Part shown: in pieces, positions 29,012-38,216 of the stretch
How the letters are laid out: each line of letters opens with the position of its first letter
Position numbering within the stretch: the stretch's first letter is position 1
Source: Variovorax jilinensis
Lineage (GTDB): Bacteria > Pseudomonadota > Gammaproteobacteria > Burkholderiales > Burkholderiaceae_C
Direction of reading: 5' to 3'
DNA: 64,000 bases
NCBI RefSeq assembly: GCF_030316885.1
Contig: NZ_JASZYQ010000003.1
Coordinates: 186,001-250,000 of the forward strand
The notes under the pieces: generated by a model
Seen by the model: the letters and a program-made list of their open reading frames with translations, nothing else
Told to the model about the DNA's origin: nothing
The model's database searches: none
Position numbers and translations under genes: made by a program

Positions 29012-30217
29012 ATGACTTCCTCGCGATTCTTCCGGATCGCGCTCGTGCTGGGCCTGTTGTCGGCCATCGGCCCGTTCGCGATCGACATGTACCTTCCCGC
29101 GCTGCCCGAGATCGGCAGCAGCCTCGGTGCCGGCATCGGGCCGGTGCAGATGAGCCTCACGGCCTTCTTCATCTCGCTCGGCGTCGGGCAGCTGCTCTAC
29201 GGTCCGGTGTCGGACATGGTCGGGCGCAAGCCGCCGCTCTACTTCGGGCTCGGCCTGTTCGCGCTCGCGAGCATCGGCTGCGCGCTCGCGACCAGCATCG
29301 AAACGCTGATCGCCCTTCGCTTCGTGCAGGGCCTGGGCGCCGCGGCGGGCATGGCCATTCCGCGCGCCGTGGTGCGCGACCTGCATACCGGCAACGACGC
29401 GGCGCGCCTCATGTCGCTGCTGATGCTGGTCTTCAGCGTGTCGCCGATCCTGGCGCCGCTGGCCGGCAGCGCCGTGATCGCCTTCGGAAGCTGGCGCTGG
29501 GTTTTCTGGGCCGTGACGCTGGCGGCGGTCCTGGGGCTGGCCACCATTGCCACGGTGCTCAAGGAGACCCGGCCGCCCGAGGACCGCGTCGAGAGCAGCC
29601 TGGGCAGCGCGCTGGCCGCCTACGCGGTGCTGCTGCGCGATCGCCACTACCTCGGCCTGGTCTTCATCGGCGCCTTCGCGATGGCGGGCTTCTTCACCTA
29701 CCTGGCGAACTCCTCGTTCGTGATGATCGACCACTACGGGCTTTCGCCGACGCTCTACAGCGTGGCCTTCGGCGTCAATGCGGCCGCCTTCTTCGCCGCC
29801 GCGCAGCTCAACGGCCCGCTGTGCGAGCGCTTCGGCATCGAGCGCGTGGTCAAGACCAGCGTCGCCGCCTGCGGCCTCGTGATGCTGGCCATGTTCGGCT
29901 ACTTCGCAGCCGGCGGCGACCGCCTCGCGGTGCTGATCGTGCTGTACTTCATCGCCAGCGGGCTCATGGGCCTGGTGATCCCGACCACCGCGGTGCTCGC
30001 GCTCGAGAAGCACGGCGCCATCGCCGGCACGGCGTCGGCGCTGCTCGGCACGCTGCAGATGCTGACCGGCGCGGTCGTGATGGCGGTGGTGGGCCTGTTC
30101 ACCGACGGCCGGCCGCTGCCGATGGTCGCGGGTATGGCGGCCGGTGCGCTGATTGCCGTGGCCCTGACCTGGCTCACGCTCGGCGCCGGTTCGCGGCCGG
30201 CCTATACCCTGGGCTGA
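29012..30217 (+). CDS. Bcr/CflA-family multidrug efflux MFS transporter
   Basis: A 401-aa, 12-helix major-facilitator drug exporter. The N-terminus GPFAIDMYLPALPEI is the Bcr/CflA hallmark. MFS motif A is GPVSDMVGRKPP, and motif C-like glycine/proline spacing lies in SVSPILAPLAGS. ATG 29012 gives the standard Bcr start, with the frame open upstream. The next MFS gene begins 4 nt after its stop, so the two exporters are probably co-expressed. Confidence 0.92.
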   Translation: MTSSRFFRIALVLGLLSAIGPFAIDMYLPALPEIGSSLGAGIGPVQMSLTAFFISLGVGQLLYGPVSDMVGRKPPLYFGLGLFALASIGCALATSIETLIALRFVQGLGAAAGMAIPRAVVRDLHTGNDAARLMSLLMLVFSVSPILAPLAGSAVIAFGSWRWVFWAVTLAAVLGLATIATVLKETRPPEDRVESSLGSALAAYAVLLRDRHYLGLVFIGAFAMAGFFTYLANSSFVMIDHYGLSPTLYSVAFGVNAAAFFAAAQLNGPLCERFGIERVVKTSVAACGLVMLAMFGYFAAGGDRLAVLIVLYFIASGLMGLVIPTTAVLALEKHGAIAGTASALLGTLQMLTGAVVMAVVGLFTDGRPLPMVAGMAAGALIAVALTWLTLGAGSRPAYTLG

Positions 30218-30221
30218 CCGG

Positions 30222-31643
30222 GTGCAGGCAGCCAGCAGCACCGCAGACGCGGCCGCCGACGGCCTGGCCCAGCCGCAGCGCCGGCAGGCGATGGTGGTGG
30301 TGATCCTCGGCATCGCGGTGGCGGTGCTCGACGGCACGATCGTCAACCTCGCACTGCCGGGCATCGCCCGCGAGCTGCAGGCCGACCCGGCGCATGCGAT
30401 CTGGGTGGTCAACGCCTACCAGATCGCCACGCTCGTCATGCTGCTGCCGCTGGCCTCGCTGGGCGACCGCATCGGCTACCGCCGCGTGTACCTGGTCGGC
30501 ATGGGCCTGTTCGCGTCGGCTTCGCTGATCGCGACGCTGTCGAATTCGATCGGCATGCTGATCGCGGGCCGCGCGCTCCAGGGCCTGGGCGCGGCCGGGA
30601 TCATGAGCGTCAACGCGGCGCTGGTGCGGCTGATCTATCCGCAGGCGCAACTCGGCCGTGGCATGGCGCTCAATTCGATGACGGTCGCGGTGGCCTCGGT
30701 GGCGGGGCCCTCGGTGGCCGCCGCGATCCTGTCGGTCGCCTCCTGGCCCTGGCTGTTCGCGCTCAACGTGCCGCTCGGCGCCCTGGTGTTCGTGCTCGGA
30801 TGGCGGGCGCTGCCGACCAACCCTGCGGCGCCGCCGTCCGCGGCGCGCTTCTCGGCCGTCGACGTCGGCCTCAACATCGCGATGTTCGCGCTGATCTTCA
30901 TCGGCGCCGACCGCCTCGGCGTGCGTGCCGAGGGCGGGCAGGGCGCCAGTCCGATGGCCTGGGCGCTGCTGTTCGCGGGCGTGGCGGTGGGCTTCGTCTA
31001 CCTGCGCCGGCAGCGGCTGCTGGCGGTGCCGCTGTTTCCGGTCGACCTGCTGCGCATCCCGGTGTTCGCGCTCTCGATGGGCACCTCGGTGGGCGCCTTC
31101 TGCGCCCAGATGCTGTCGTTCATCGCGCTGCCCTTCCTGCTGCTCGATGCCTATGGCCGCTCGCATTTCGAGGCCGGCCTTCTGATCACGGCGTGGCCGC
31201 TCGGGATCGTGCTGATGGCGCCGATCGCGGGTCGGCTGATCGGCCGATATCCGGACGGCTTGCTGGGCGGCATCGGCCTCGCGATGCTAGCCTCCGGACT
31301 GGCACTGCTGGCCGCGCTGCCCGCGCACCCCGCCAATGCCGACATCGTCTGGCGCATGGCGCTGTGCGGACTCGGCTTCGGGCTGTTCCAGTCGCCCAAC
31401 AACCACACGATCGTTACCACGCCGCCCTCGCACCGCAGCGGCGCCGCGAGCGGCATGCTCGGCACCGCGCGGCTCACCGGCCAGACCCTGGGCGCGGTGC
31501 TGCTGGCCGCCATCTACAGCGTCTGGAGCCCGCACGAGGGCAGGGCGCAGGTGATCGCGCTCGGGCTGGCCGCCGGGTGCGCGGCGGTGGCGGCGGTGTG
31601 CAGCACGCTGCGCCTGCGCCAGCCGGTGGTGCACCGGACCTGA
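30222..31643 (+). CDS. DHA2-family (14-helix) MFS efflux transporter
   Basis: A 473-aa exporter of the EmrB/QacA type. The motif LDGTIVNLALPGIA is characteristic of the DHA2 family, and motif A appears as LGDRIGYRRVY. Helix count by eye is about 14. The start is GTG at 30222, 4 nt after the preceding exporter gene; an ATG 23 codons on, just before the first helix, is an alternative. Confidence 0.9.
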   Translation: MQAASSTADAAADGLAQPQRRQAMVVVILGIAVAVLDGTIVNLALPGIARELQADPAHAIWVVNAYQIATLVMLLPLASLGDRIGYRRVYLVGMGLFASASLIATLSNSIGMLIAGRALQGLGAAGIMSVNAALVRLIYPQAQLGRGMALNSMTVAVASVAGPSVAAAILSVASWPWLFALNVPLGALVFVLGWRALPTNPAAPPSAARFSAVDVGLNIAMFALIFIGADRLGVRAEGGQGASPMAWALLFAGVAVGFVYLRRQRLLAVPLFPVDLLRIPVFALSMGTSVGAFCAQMLSFIALPFLLLDAYGRSHFEAGLLITAWPLGIVLMAPIAGRLIGRYPDGLLGGIGLAMLASGLALLAALPAHPANADIVWRMALCGLGFGLFQSPNNHTIVTTPPSHRSGAASGMLGTARLTGQTLGAVLLAAIYSVWSPHEGRAQVIALGLAAGCAAVAAVCSTLRLRQPVVHRT

Positions 31644-31663
31644 GATCGGGGCGTTCCTGATCG

Positions 31664-31680
31664 GAGCCGTCGCGCGGCTC
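31664..31680 (+). terminator. Short hairpin downstream of the DHA2 exporter
   Basis: A perfect 6-bp stem GAGCCG / CGGCTC with a 5-nt loop lies 20 nt after the exporter stop codon. No T-run follows, so termination is uncertain. Confidence 0.3.
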
Positions 31681-31754
31681 TATCACCGAAGGCCGATTGC
31701 CGGGCGCGAGTCGGCCCCCTAAGGTTCAGGCCCTGTGCAATCAAGGGGCTCGCC

Positions 31755-33473
31755 ATGCCTGACCGTTCGGACATCCTCTGGTTCAAGACCGAGTTCCAGC
31801 CGAGGATCCTGCCGCTCCTGGCCGGCACGCCGCTCACCGTCGACATGATCGCGGCCATCGCCTGCCAGGAGACCGGCCACATCTGGCCCGTGCTGCGCCG
31901 CAAGGGAATGGCCACCGACCGCATCCTCGCGCTGTGCGTGGGCGACACGCTCGATGCCGACAAGGGGCGGCGCGCCTTCCCGAAGACCAAGGCCGAGCTG
32001 CTGTCGCGCCCCGGCGGCGACCGCATGTTCGCGATCGCGCACCAGGGGCTGGTCGACATGGCGGCGCAGGTGCCGGGCTACTCGGCCGTGGCGGCCCGGC
32101 CGGACAAGTTCTGCCATGGCTACGGCATGTTCCAGTGCGACCTGCAGTTCTTCCTGACCGACCCCGACTACTTCCTCGAGCGCCGCTACGCGCAGTTCGA
32201 ACAGACCCTGGGCAAGTGTCTCGAGGAACTCGGCCGTGCGCTGCGCAAGCTCGGCTTCGAGCGCCGCGAATCGCTCGACGACCACGAGCTCGCGGCGGTC
32301 GGCATCGCCTACAACACGGGCGGCTACAAGCCGGCCAAGGGCCTGCGGCAGGGCCACTTCAACGGCACCAGCTTCTATGGCGAGCTGCTGTTCGATTTCA
32401 TCCGGCTCGCCCGCACCGCCGCGCTGCCCGAGGACCCGGCGCCGCTGGTCGATCCACCGCCCGGCGTGGCGATCCTGCCGCCGCCGACGCCCGTGGCAGC
32501 CGACGGCGCCGAGTTCCTGGTCAGCACGGTCGACAGCATGCTGCGCCTGCGCAGTGCGCCTGCGATCAGCACGCCGCCGCAGGCCAACGTGGTTGCGAAC
32601 CTGCCCGGCGGGCACCGGGTGCGCGCGGTCACGGGCAAGCCGGTCAAGGGCTTCCTGGAGGTCGAGACCGAGCTGTTGGGTGCGCTGCTGCACGGCTTTG
32701 CGTCGCTCAAGTTCCTGGCCCCGGCGCCTGCGGTGCCGCGTCGGGTGGCGCTGGCACGCGGCGCACGTGCCGCCGCCGCGGCGGCGCCTTTCGTTCCGCC
32801 GCCGGCAGCGCTTGCATCACGCCCCGGCAACCCGACCCGGCGCCGTGATCCGGCCAACGCACGTTCGCTCGACGAGCCGAAGCAGCCTGGCCGCTCGGGC
32901 CAGAGCGCCGAGGCGCTGCGGGCCGAGCTCGGTGCCATCGTCGACTGGCTCGCGGTCGACAACCCGGCGTTCGCGCGCTACCAGCCGCGCGCAGGACTGA
33001 CCTTCTGCAACATCTACAGCCACGACTACTGCCACCTTGCGGGCGTCTACCTGCCGCGGGTCTGGTGGACCTCGCCTTCGCTGGTCGCGATGTCGCACGG
33101 CGCCTCGCTGTCGCCGCTGATCGGCGACACGGTGGTCGAGATGCGGGCCAACGACCTGTTCCGCTGGCTGCGCGACTACGGGCAGGCCTTCGGCTGGCGG
33201 CAGACGGGCACGCTCACCAAGCTGCAGCAGGCGGCCAACCAGGGCGGCATCGGCCTGATCGTCGCGCGCCGCAGGGAGGACGGCCGTTCCGGCCACATCG
33301 TGGCGGTGGTGCCCGAGACCGAGACGGCGGCCGCCCGGCGCGACGCCGCCGGCGAGGTGCCCGCACCACTGCAGAGCCAGGCCGGTGCGCGCAACTTCGC
33401 CCGCGGCACCGGCAAGGCCAACTGGTGGAACGGCGAGGAGTTCGCCGAGTCGGCGTTCTGGATCCACGCCTGA
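31755..33473 (+). CDS. Modular peptidoglycan-hydrolase-like protein (lysozyme-like, SH3-like, Cys/His domains)
   Basis: A 572-aa protein with no signal peptide. The N-terminal ~220 residues look like a lysozyme/transglycosylase-type domain, with a candidate catalytic glutamate at 39 in ACQETGHIW and a later GYGMFQCDLQFF. Residues about 255-325 resemble a bacterial SH3 domain (LRLRSAPA...GHRVRAVTG...KFLAP). An Ala/Pro-rich linker follows to about 385. The C-terminal domain has a candidate nucleophile Cys418 in TFCNIYSHDYC and His514 in GHIVAVVPE, an NlpC/P60 or CHAP-like arrangement. Domain names are inferred from motifs. Lack of a signal peptide fits an endolysin-like or type VI-delivered effector. 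Confidence 0.65.
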   Translation: MPDRSDILWFKTEFQPRILPLLAGTPLTVDMIAAIACQETGHIWPVLRRKGMATDRILALCVGDTLDADKGRRAFPKTKAELLSRPGGDRMFAIAHQGLVDMAAQVPGYSAVAARPDKFCHGYGMFQCDLQFFLTDPDYFLERRYAQFEQTLGKCLEELGRALRKLGFERRESLDDHELAAVGIAYNTGGYKPAKGLRQGHFNGTSFYGELLFDFIRLARTAALPEDPAPLVDPPPGVAILPPPTPVAADGAEFLVSTVDSMLRLRSAPAISTPPQANVVANLPGGHRVRAVTGKPVKGFLEVETELLGALLHGFASLKFLAPAPAVPRRVALARGARAAAAAAPFVPPPAALASRPGNPTRRRDPANARSLDEPKQPGRSGQSAEALRAELGAIVDWLAVDNPAFARYQPRAGLTFCNIYSHDYCHLAGVYLPRVWWTSPSLVAMSHGASLSPLIGDTVVEMRANDLFRWLRDYGQAFGWRQTGTLTKLQQAANQGGIGLIVARRREDGRSGHIVAVVPETETAAARRDAAGEVPAPLQSQAGARNFARGTGKANWWNGEEFAESAFWIHA

Positions 33474-33510
33474 GTGCCGTCGGCGCGTGGCAGCGGCCGG
33501 CGGCGCCTGG

Positions 33511-34971
33511 CTACGATCCGGGCGGGAGCAGGGCGCCGATGATGCGCTCGGCCATGAAGTCGTAGAACGGGTTCGAGGTCAGCCGCGTGAGCGAATCGAT
33601 GCTCACGATCAGTCCGCCGCGCTCGCCGCGCAGTGCCAGTGCACCGAGATTGACGCCGAAGTCGTCGCTGTTGTCGGGGCGGATGCCGTAGAGCGGATCG
33701 GTGATCGGGAACGGCAGCGCGAGGTGCGACAGCGAGAAGACCTCGATCGGGAACTCGAGCCCGATCGGGCGTGTCTGCACGGTGGTCGAGCCGGCGTCGG
33801 TGACCTGCTCCACCACCTGGCGCGTGTTGGCGTCGGCATTCGTGATGACGGTGGTGCGGAAGGCGCGCGGCGCAGGCGTCAGCACGCGGTCGGGCTGCAG
33901 GTTGGCGCCGGTGCTGAGCATCGGACCGAACTTGACGCTGCGGTTCAGGTCGAAGAGCACCAGTTCGCTGCCGTTGGCCGGCAGGCGCGCATAGAGGCTC
34001 GTGACGATGGCCCGCGTGCTGACCGTGAAGTCGATCATCGACTGGAAGGTCAGGAAGGGCGGCAGCTGGGCCAGGCGCCCGGACTTCTCCTCGCGCAGCA
34101 CGTGGGCCTGCAGGTCGCGTGTCAGCAGCGACGACTGGCGCGCCCCGTTGACCGGGAACGAGTTGTACTTGAAGGGATTGAACTCGGGCACGACGCCGAG
34201 CCAGGCGGCTTGCGCGAAGGCCGGGAAGACGGCCGGCCAGCCCAGCACGCCCGCGAAGCGCGACATCTCGGTGATGCCGATCATGGGCGCGATCAGCACC
34301 ACGCGCGCGGGCCTGGGCAACTGCGGGTCGTCGAGCGCATCGAGCGCGTACTTGGTGGCCAGTGCGCCGCCGTTCGAGAAGCCCACCACATGCAGCGGCA
34401 GCGGTGCCGGCACGCGGCGCCGGGCCTCGCGCACCGCCAGGCGCGTGGCTTCGGACCAGTCCTGCCACTGGACGTCGGCCAGCCCGGCGGGCACGGTGCC
34501 GTGCCCCGGCATGCGGATGCCGACGACCGCAAAGCCGTGGTCGCGATACAGCGTGGCCACGTGGCGCAGGCTGTAGGGCGAATCGGTCAGGCCGTGCAGC
34601 AGCACGACCACGCCCTTGGGCGGCCCCTGGGGATCGAGCGTGTACGAGCGGTTCCAGTCCTGGCGGAAACGCCCCGGGTACATCGGGCTGCCTTCGAAGT
34701 AGCGGTTCGACGGCGTCCTGAGTTCCTCGGGCAGCTTGTCGGTGACTTCCCGTCGCACCTCGTCGAAGACCGCGTTCTCGGCCGCGAGCCATGTCGGCCA
34801 GTCGGCCTGGCGGATCTCGTCGCGCGAGAGCTCGTGCGGCACGTGCGTGTGCCACGGGTCGAGCGAGGGGCCACCCCGAACCTGGTAGGCACGCACCGCG
34901 ACCAGGGTGATGACGACGACGCCCAGCAACAGCGCCACGCGCTTGAGCATCCTGGCCAGCCAGCGTTTCAT
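33511..34971 (-). CDS. Membrane-anchored alpha/beta hydrolase
   Basis: A 486-aa serine hydrolase. Residues 9-29 are one N-terminal transmembrane helix, so the enzyme is probably held on the periplasmic face. The oxyanion motif is LLHGLTD (residues 124-130), followed by GHGT and the nucleophile elbow GFSNGG with Ser199. C-terminal Asp and His partners are less certain. It is most like lysophospholipase/carboxylesterase-type hydrolases, but the substrate is unknown. It lies 52 nt downstream of the MocR-type gene on the same strand, with GAGGA six bases before its start. The downstream end faces the modular hydrolase gene. Confidence 0.85.
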   Translation of the reverse strand: MKRWLARMLKRVALLLGVVVITLVAVRAYQVRGGPSLDPWHTHVPHELSRDEIRQADWPTWLAAENAVFDEVRREVTDKLPEELRTPSNRYFEGSPMYPGRFRQDWNRSYTLDPQGPPKGVVVLLHGLTDSPYSLRHVATLYRDHGFAVVGIRMPGHGTVPAGLADVQWQDWSEATRLAVREARRRVPAPLPLHVVGFSNGGALATKYALDALDDPQLPRPARVVLIAPMIGITEMSRFAGVLGWPAVFPAFAQAAWLGVVPEFNPFKYNSFPVNGARQSSLLTRDLQAHVLREEKSGRLAQLPPFLTFQSMIDFTVSTRAIVTSLYARLPANGSELVLFDLNRSVKFGPMLSTGANLQPDRVLTPAPRAFRTTVITNADANTRQVVEQVTDAGSTTVQTRPIGLEFPIEVFSLSHLALPFPITDPLYGIRPDNSDDFGVNLGALALRGERGGLIVSIDSLTRLTSNPFYDFMAERIIGALLPPGS

Positions 34972-35023
34972 TCCGTTCCTCTTCGATGATTGGTTTTTCT
35001 TCGGGGCTTGCCCGGCGCCTAGC

Positions 35024-36433
35024 TTACCTGCCGGCCAGGCGCCCCAGCGTGGCCACAGCCTGCGCGCTGCGCTCGTCCCAGGGATGCCCGTAGTTGAGCC
35101 GCAGGCAGTTCGTGAAACCGCGCTGGGCAGAGAAGATCGGTCCGGGTGCGACGCTGATGCCGGCAGCGAGCGCCTGCCGGTGCAGTTCCAGTGCGTCGAC
35201 GCCGGCCGGCAGCTCGACCCACAGGAAGTAGCCGCCGGCCGGACGGGTGGCGCGCGTGCCGGCGGGGAAGTACTCGCCGATGGCCTGGACGAGCCGTGTC
35301 TGCTGCTCGGCCAGCGTGCGCCGCAGCCGGCGCAGGTGCTTGTCGAAGCCGCCCTGCTCGAGGTAGGCGGCCAGCGCGTTCTGGGTCGGTGCCGAGGCGC
35401 CCAGCGTGGTCGTGAGCTTGGCCCGCGCCACCGCGCGCGTGAAGCGTCCCGGCGCCGCCCAGCCGATGCGCCAGCCCGGTGCCAGGCACTTCGAGAACGA
35501 GCCGCAATGCATCACCAGGCCCTCGGCGTCCCAGGCCTTGGCCGGCAGCGGACGCTTGTCGCCGAAGTAGAGCTCGCCGTAGACATCGTCCTCGATCAGC
35601 GGAATGCCGTGGCGTGCCAGCAGTTCGACCAGCGCCTTCTTGCGCTCGTCGGACATCAGGCTGCCCAGCGGATTCTGGAAGTTGGTCATGAGCCAGCAGG
35701 CCTTGGGCCGATGCCGCAGGATCGCGCGCTCCAGCGCGTCGAGCGCCATGCCCTCGCGCGGATGCGTGGGCACCTCGATCGCCTCTAGGCCGAGCCGCTC
35801 GAGCGCCTGCAGCGCGGCATAGAAGGTGGGCGACTCGATCAGCACCGCGTCGCCGGGTCGCGTCACGCTCGCCAGGCAGAGGTTGAGCGCCTCGAGCGCA
35901 CCGTTGGTGATCACGATCTCGTCGGGCGCGACCTGCATGCCGTCGGCCAGGTAGCGCAGCGCGATCTGGCGCCGCAGGCGCGCGTTGCCGGGCGTGAGGT
36001 CGTCGACCGTGCTCCACGGATCGAGCTTCTGCACGCTCGCGGCCATGCTGCGGCCGAGACGGGCGAGCGGGAACAGCAGCGGGCTCGGAAAGGCCGAGCC
36101 CAGCGGCACCACGTCGCGCACCATGGTCGATTCGAGGATCTCGAACACCCGCTCGCTGACGTCGAGCGGCAGGGCATCGTCGTCGGGCTGCGAGGCGGCC
36201 TCGGGTTCCGGTGGCAGCGGCCGCACGCCGTCGGCCACGTAGTAGCCCGAACGCTCGCGCGCACGCACCAGGCCCTGCGCCTCGAGCAGGTAGTAGGCCT
36301 GGAAGACGGTCGAGGGGCTGACGCCGCGGCTCGCGCGGGCCTGCCGCACCGAGGGCAGGCGGTCCCCCGGGCGCAGCACGCCGCTGCGTATCGATTCGGC
36401 GATCTCGGCGGCGAGGGCCTCGTAGCGGGTCAT
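35024..36433 (-). CDS. MocR-type regulator: GntR DNA-binding domain fused to PLP aminotransferase domain
   Basis: A 469-aa PdxR/MocR-family regulator. The N-terminal winged helix (about residues 1-70, with RPGDRLPSVRQARASRGVS) is joined to a fold-type I aminotransferase domain with the PLP lysine in GSFSKCLAPGWRIGW. These regulators sense PLP or amino-acid derivatives. The same frame stays open far upstream across the MFS gene, but ATG 36433 gives the normal family start. It is divergent from a DHA2 exporter with only 60 nt between starts, so it probably controls that exporter and itself (inference). Confidence 0.92.
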   Translation of the reverse strand: MTRYEALAAEIAESIRSGVLRPGDRLPSVRQARASRGVSPSTVFQAYYLLEAQGLVRARERSGYYVADGVRPLPPEPEAASQPDDDALPLDVSERVFEILESTMVRDVVPLGSAFPSPLLFPLARLGRSMAASVQKLDPWSTVDDLTPGNARLRRQIALRYLADGMQVAPDEIVITNGALEALNLCLASVTRPGDAVLIESPTFYAALQALERLGLEAIEVPTHPREGMALDALERAILRHRPKACWLMTNFQNPLGSLMSDERKKALVELLARHGIPLIEDDVYGELYFGDKRPLPAKAWDAEGLVMHCGSFSKCLAPGWRIGWAAPGRFTRAVARAKLTTTLGASAPTQNALAAYLEQGGFDKHLRRLRRTLAEQQTRLVQAIGEYFPAGTRATRPAGGYFLWVELPAGVDALELHRQALAAGISVAPGPIFSAQRGFTNCLRLNYGHPWDERSAQAVATLGRLAGR

Positions 36434-36493
36434 GAAAAAGGGGAGGAGCTTGCAAAAGCCGCGATTGTCGGGCCCTGGACGCATACTCGCCGC

Positions 36494-38104
36494 ATGATCG
36501 GCAAGCTCCCGGGCGACGACAGCCTCATCCGCCACGGTTGCGCGGAGACCGGCTGCCCGCCCGCATCCCGGCCCTGGGTGCTGGCCGCGGCGATCGTCGG
36601 CTCGAGCATGGCCTTCATCGACGGCACGGTGGTCAACGTGGCACTGCCCGCGATCCAGGCCGACCTGCATGCCAGCGCCTTCGAGGCCCAGTGGGTGGTC
36701 GAGTCCTATGCGCTGTTCCTGGCGGCGCTGCTGCTGGTGGGCGGCGCGCTCGGCGACCGCTTCGGCCGCCGCCGTATCTTCGCGCTCGGCGTCGCGCTGT
36801 TTGCGCTGGCCTCGGTCGGCTGCGCGCTGGCGCAGGACGTGCAGCAGCTGATCCTCGCGCGTGCGCTGCAGGGCGTGGGCGGCGCGATGCTGGTGCCCGG
36901 CAGCCTGGCGCTCATCAGCGCCGCCTACCCCGAGAAAGAGCGCGGCCGTGCGATCGGCACCTGGTCGGGCTTCAGCGGCATCACGGCCGCGATCGGACCG
37001 GTGCTGGGCGGCTTCCTGGTCGACCACTATTCCTGGATCTGGGCCTTCCTCGTGAACCTGCCGATGGCTGCCGCCGTGCTGCTGATCGTCTGGCGGCACG
37101 TACCCGAGAGCCGCGGCGATGCGGCCTCGCAGGGGCTCGACGGGGGTGGTGCAGCGCTCGCCACGGTGGCGCTGGGCGGCATCGTCTATGCCTTCGTCGA
37201 GGCGCCGACCAATGGCTGGGATTCGCCCGCGGTGCTGGCGGCGCTCGCGGCCGGCATCGCGGCCTGCATCGGCTTCGTCGCGGTCGAGCTTCGGGTGCGG
37301 GCACCGATGCTGCCGCTCGGCCTGTTCGGCATCGGCAACTTCGGCGGCGCCAACCTGCTGACGCTGCTGCTCTACGCGGCGCTCGGCGGCGGGCTGTATT
37401 TTCTTCCGCTCAACCTGATCCAGGTGCAGGGCTACTCGGCCACGGTGGCCGGTGCCGCGCTGCTGCCCTTCATCGCGATCATGTTCGCGCTGTCCGGATG
37501 GGCCGGGCAGCTGGTCGACCGCTTCGGGCCGCGGCTGCCGCTGGTGGCGGGGCCGGCCATCGCTGCCGCCGGCTTCGCCTTGTTCGCGCTGCCGGGTGTC
37601 GAAGCCGGCTACTGGAGCGGCTTCTTCCCGGCGGTCGTGGTGCTGGGCTTCGGCATGACCGTGACCGTGGCGCCGCTCACGACCACGGTCATGAACGCGG
37701 TCGGCGCCGAACGGGCGGGCATCGCCTCGGGCGTCAACAACGCGGTGTCGCGCGCCGCCGCGGTGCTCGCGATCGCGGTCTTCGGCGTCGTGATGTCGGC
37801 CGCCTTCGACGCCCGGCTCGCAGAAGGCCTGCGCGCCAGCGCCGCTGCGCCCGAGATCGTGCAGGCCATGCAGGTTCAGCGCGCACAGCTGGCGGCCGCG
37901 GTTGCGCCGGCCGGGGTGGATACGACCACGGCAGCGGCGCTGCGCGAGACGGTGCGTGCGGCCTTCGTCTCGGGCTTTCGATGGGTCATGCTGCTGTGCG
38001 CCGCCCTGGCGCTGCTGAGTTCCGCGAGCGCATGGCTGCTGATCGGTCCCGGGATTCAGGGCCGCAGCGCCGACCGAACGGGCGAACCGGCGAGCGGGCC
38101 CTAG
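36494..38104 (+). CDS. DHA2-family (14-helix) MFS efflux transporter
   Basis: A 536-aa drug exporter of the EmrB/QacA type. The hallmark FIDGTVVNVALPAIQ sits in helix 1, and motif A is GALGDRFGRRRIF. Motif C with GPVLGGFLVDH and about 14 hydrophobic segments support the family. A 30-residue hydrophilic N-terminus precedes helix 1. It is divergent from the MocR regulator, which is its likely controller, and unlike the other DHA2 exporter in this window it is not next to a Bcr-type gene. Confidence 0.92.
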   Translation: MIGKLPGDDSLIRHGCAETGCPPASRPWVLAAAIVGSSMAFIDGTVVNVALPAIQADLHASAFEAQWVVESYALFLAALLLVGGALGDRFGRRRIFALGVALFALASVGCALAQDVQQLILARALQGVGGAMLVPGSLALISAAYPEKERGRAIGTWSGFSGITAAIGPVLGGFLVDHYSWIWAFLVNLPMAAAVLLIVWRHVPESRGDAASQGLDGGGAALATVALGGIVYAFVEAPTNGWDSPAVLAALAAGIAACIGFVAVELRVRAPMLPLGLFGIGNFGGANLLTLLLYAALGGGLYFLPLNLIQVQGYSATVAGAALLPFIAIMFALSGWAGQLVDRFGPRLPLVAGPAIAAAGFALFALPGVEAGYWSGFFPAVVVLGFGMTVTVAPLTTTVMNAVGAERAGIASGVNNAVSRAAAVLAIAVFGVVMSAAFDARLAEGLRASAAAPEIVQAMQVQRAQLAAAVAPAGVDTTTAAALRETVRAAFVSGFRWVMLLCAALALLSSASAWLLIGPGIQGRSADRTGEPASGP

Positions 38105-38216
38105 CTCTTTTGCGTTAGCGCGCATGGCCGATAGGCAAGGGGAATGGCCGCCCCCACACTGCGCACACCGATGGGAGCCGTCCACCGACGCCGTCGACGC
38201 AGGAGGAATGGCAACG

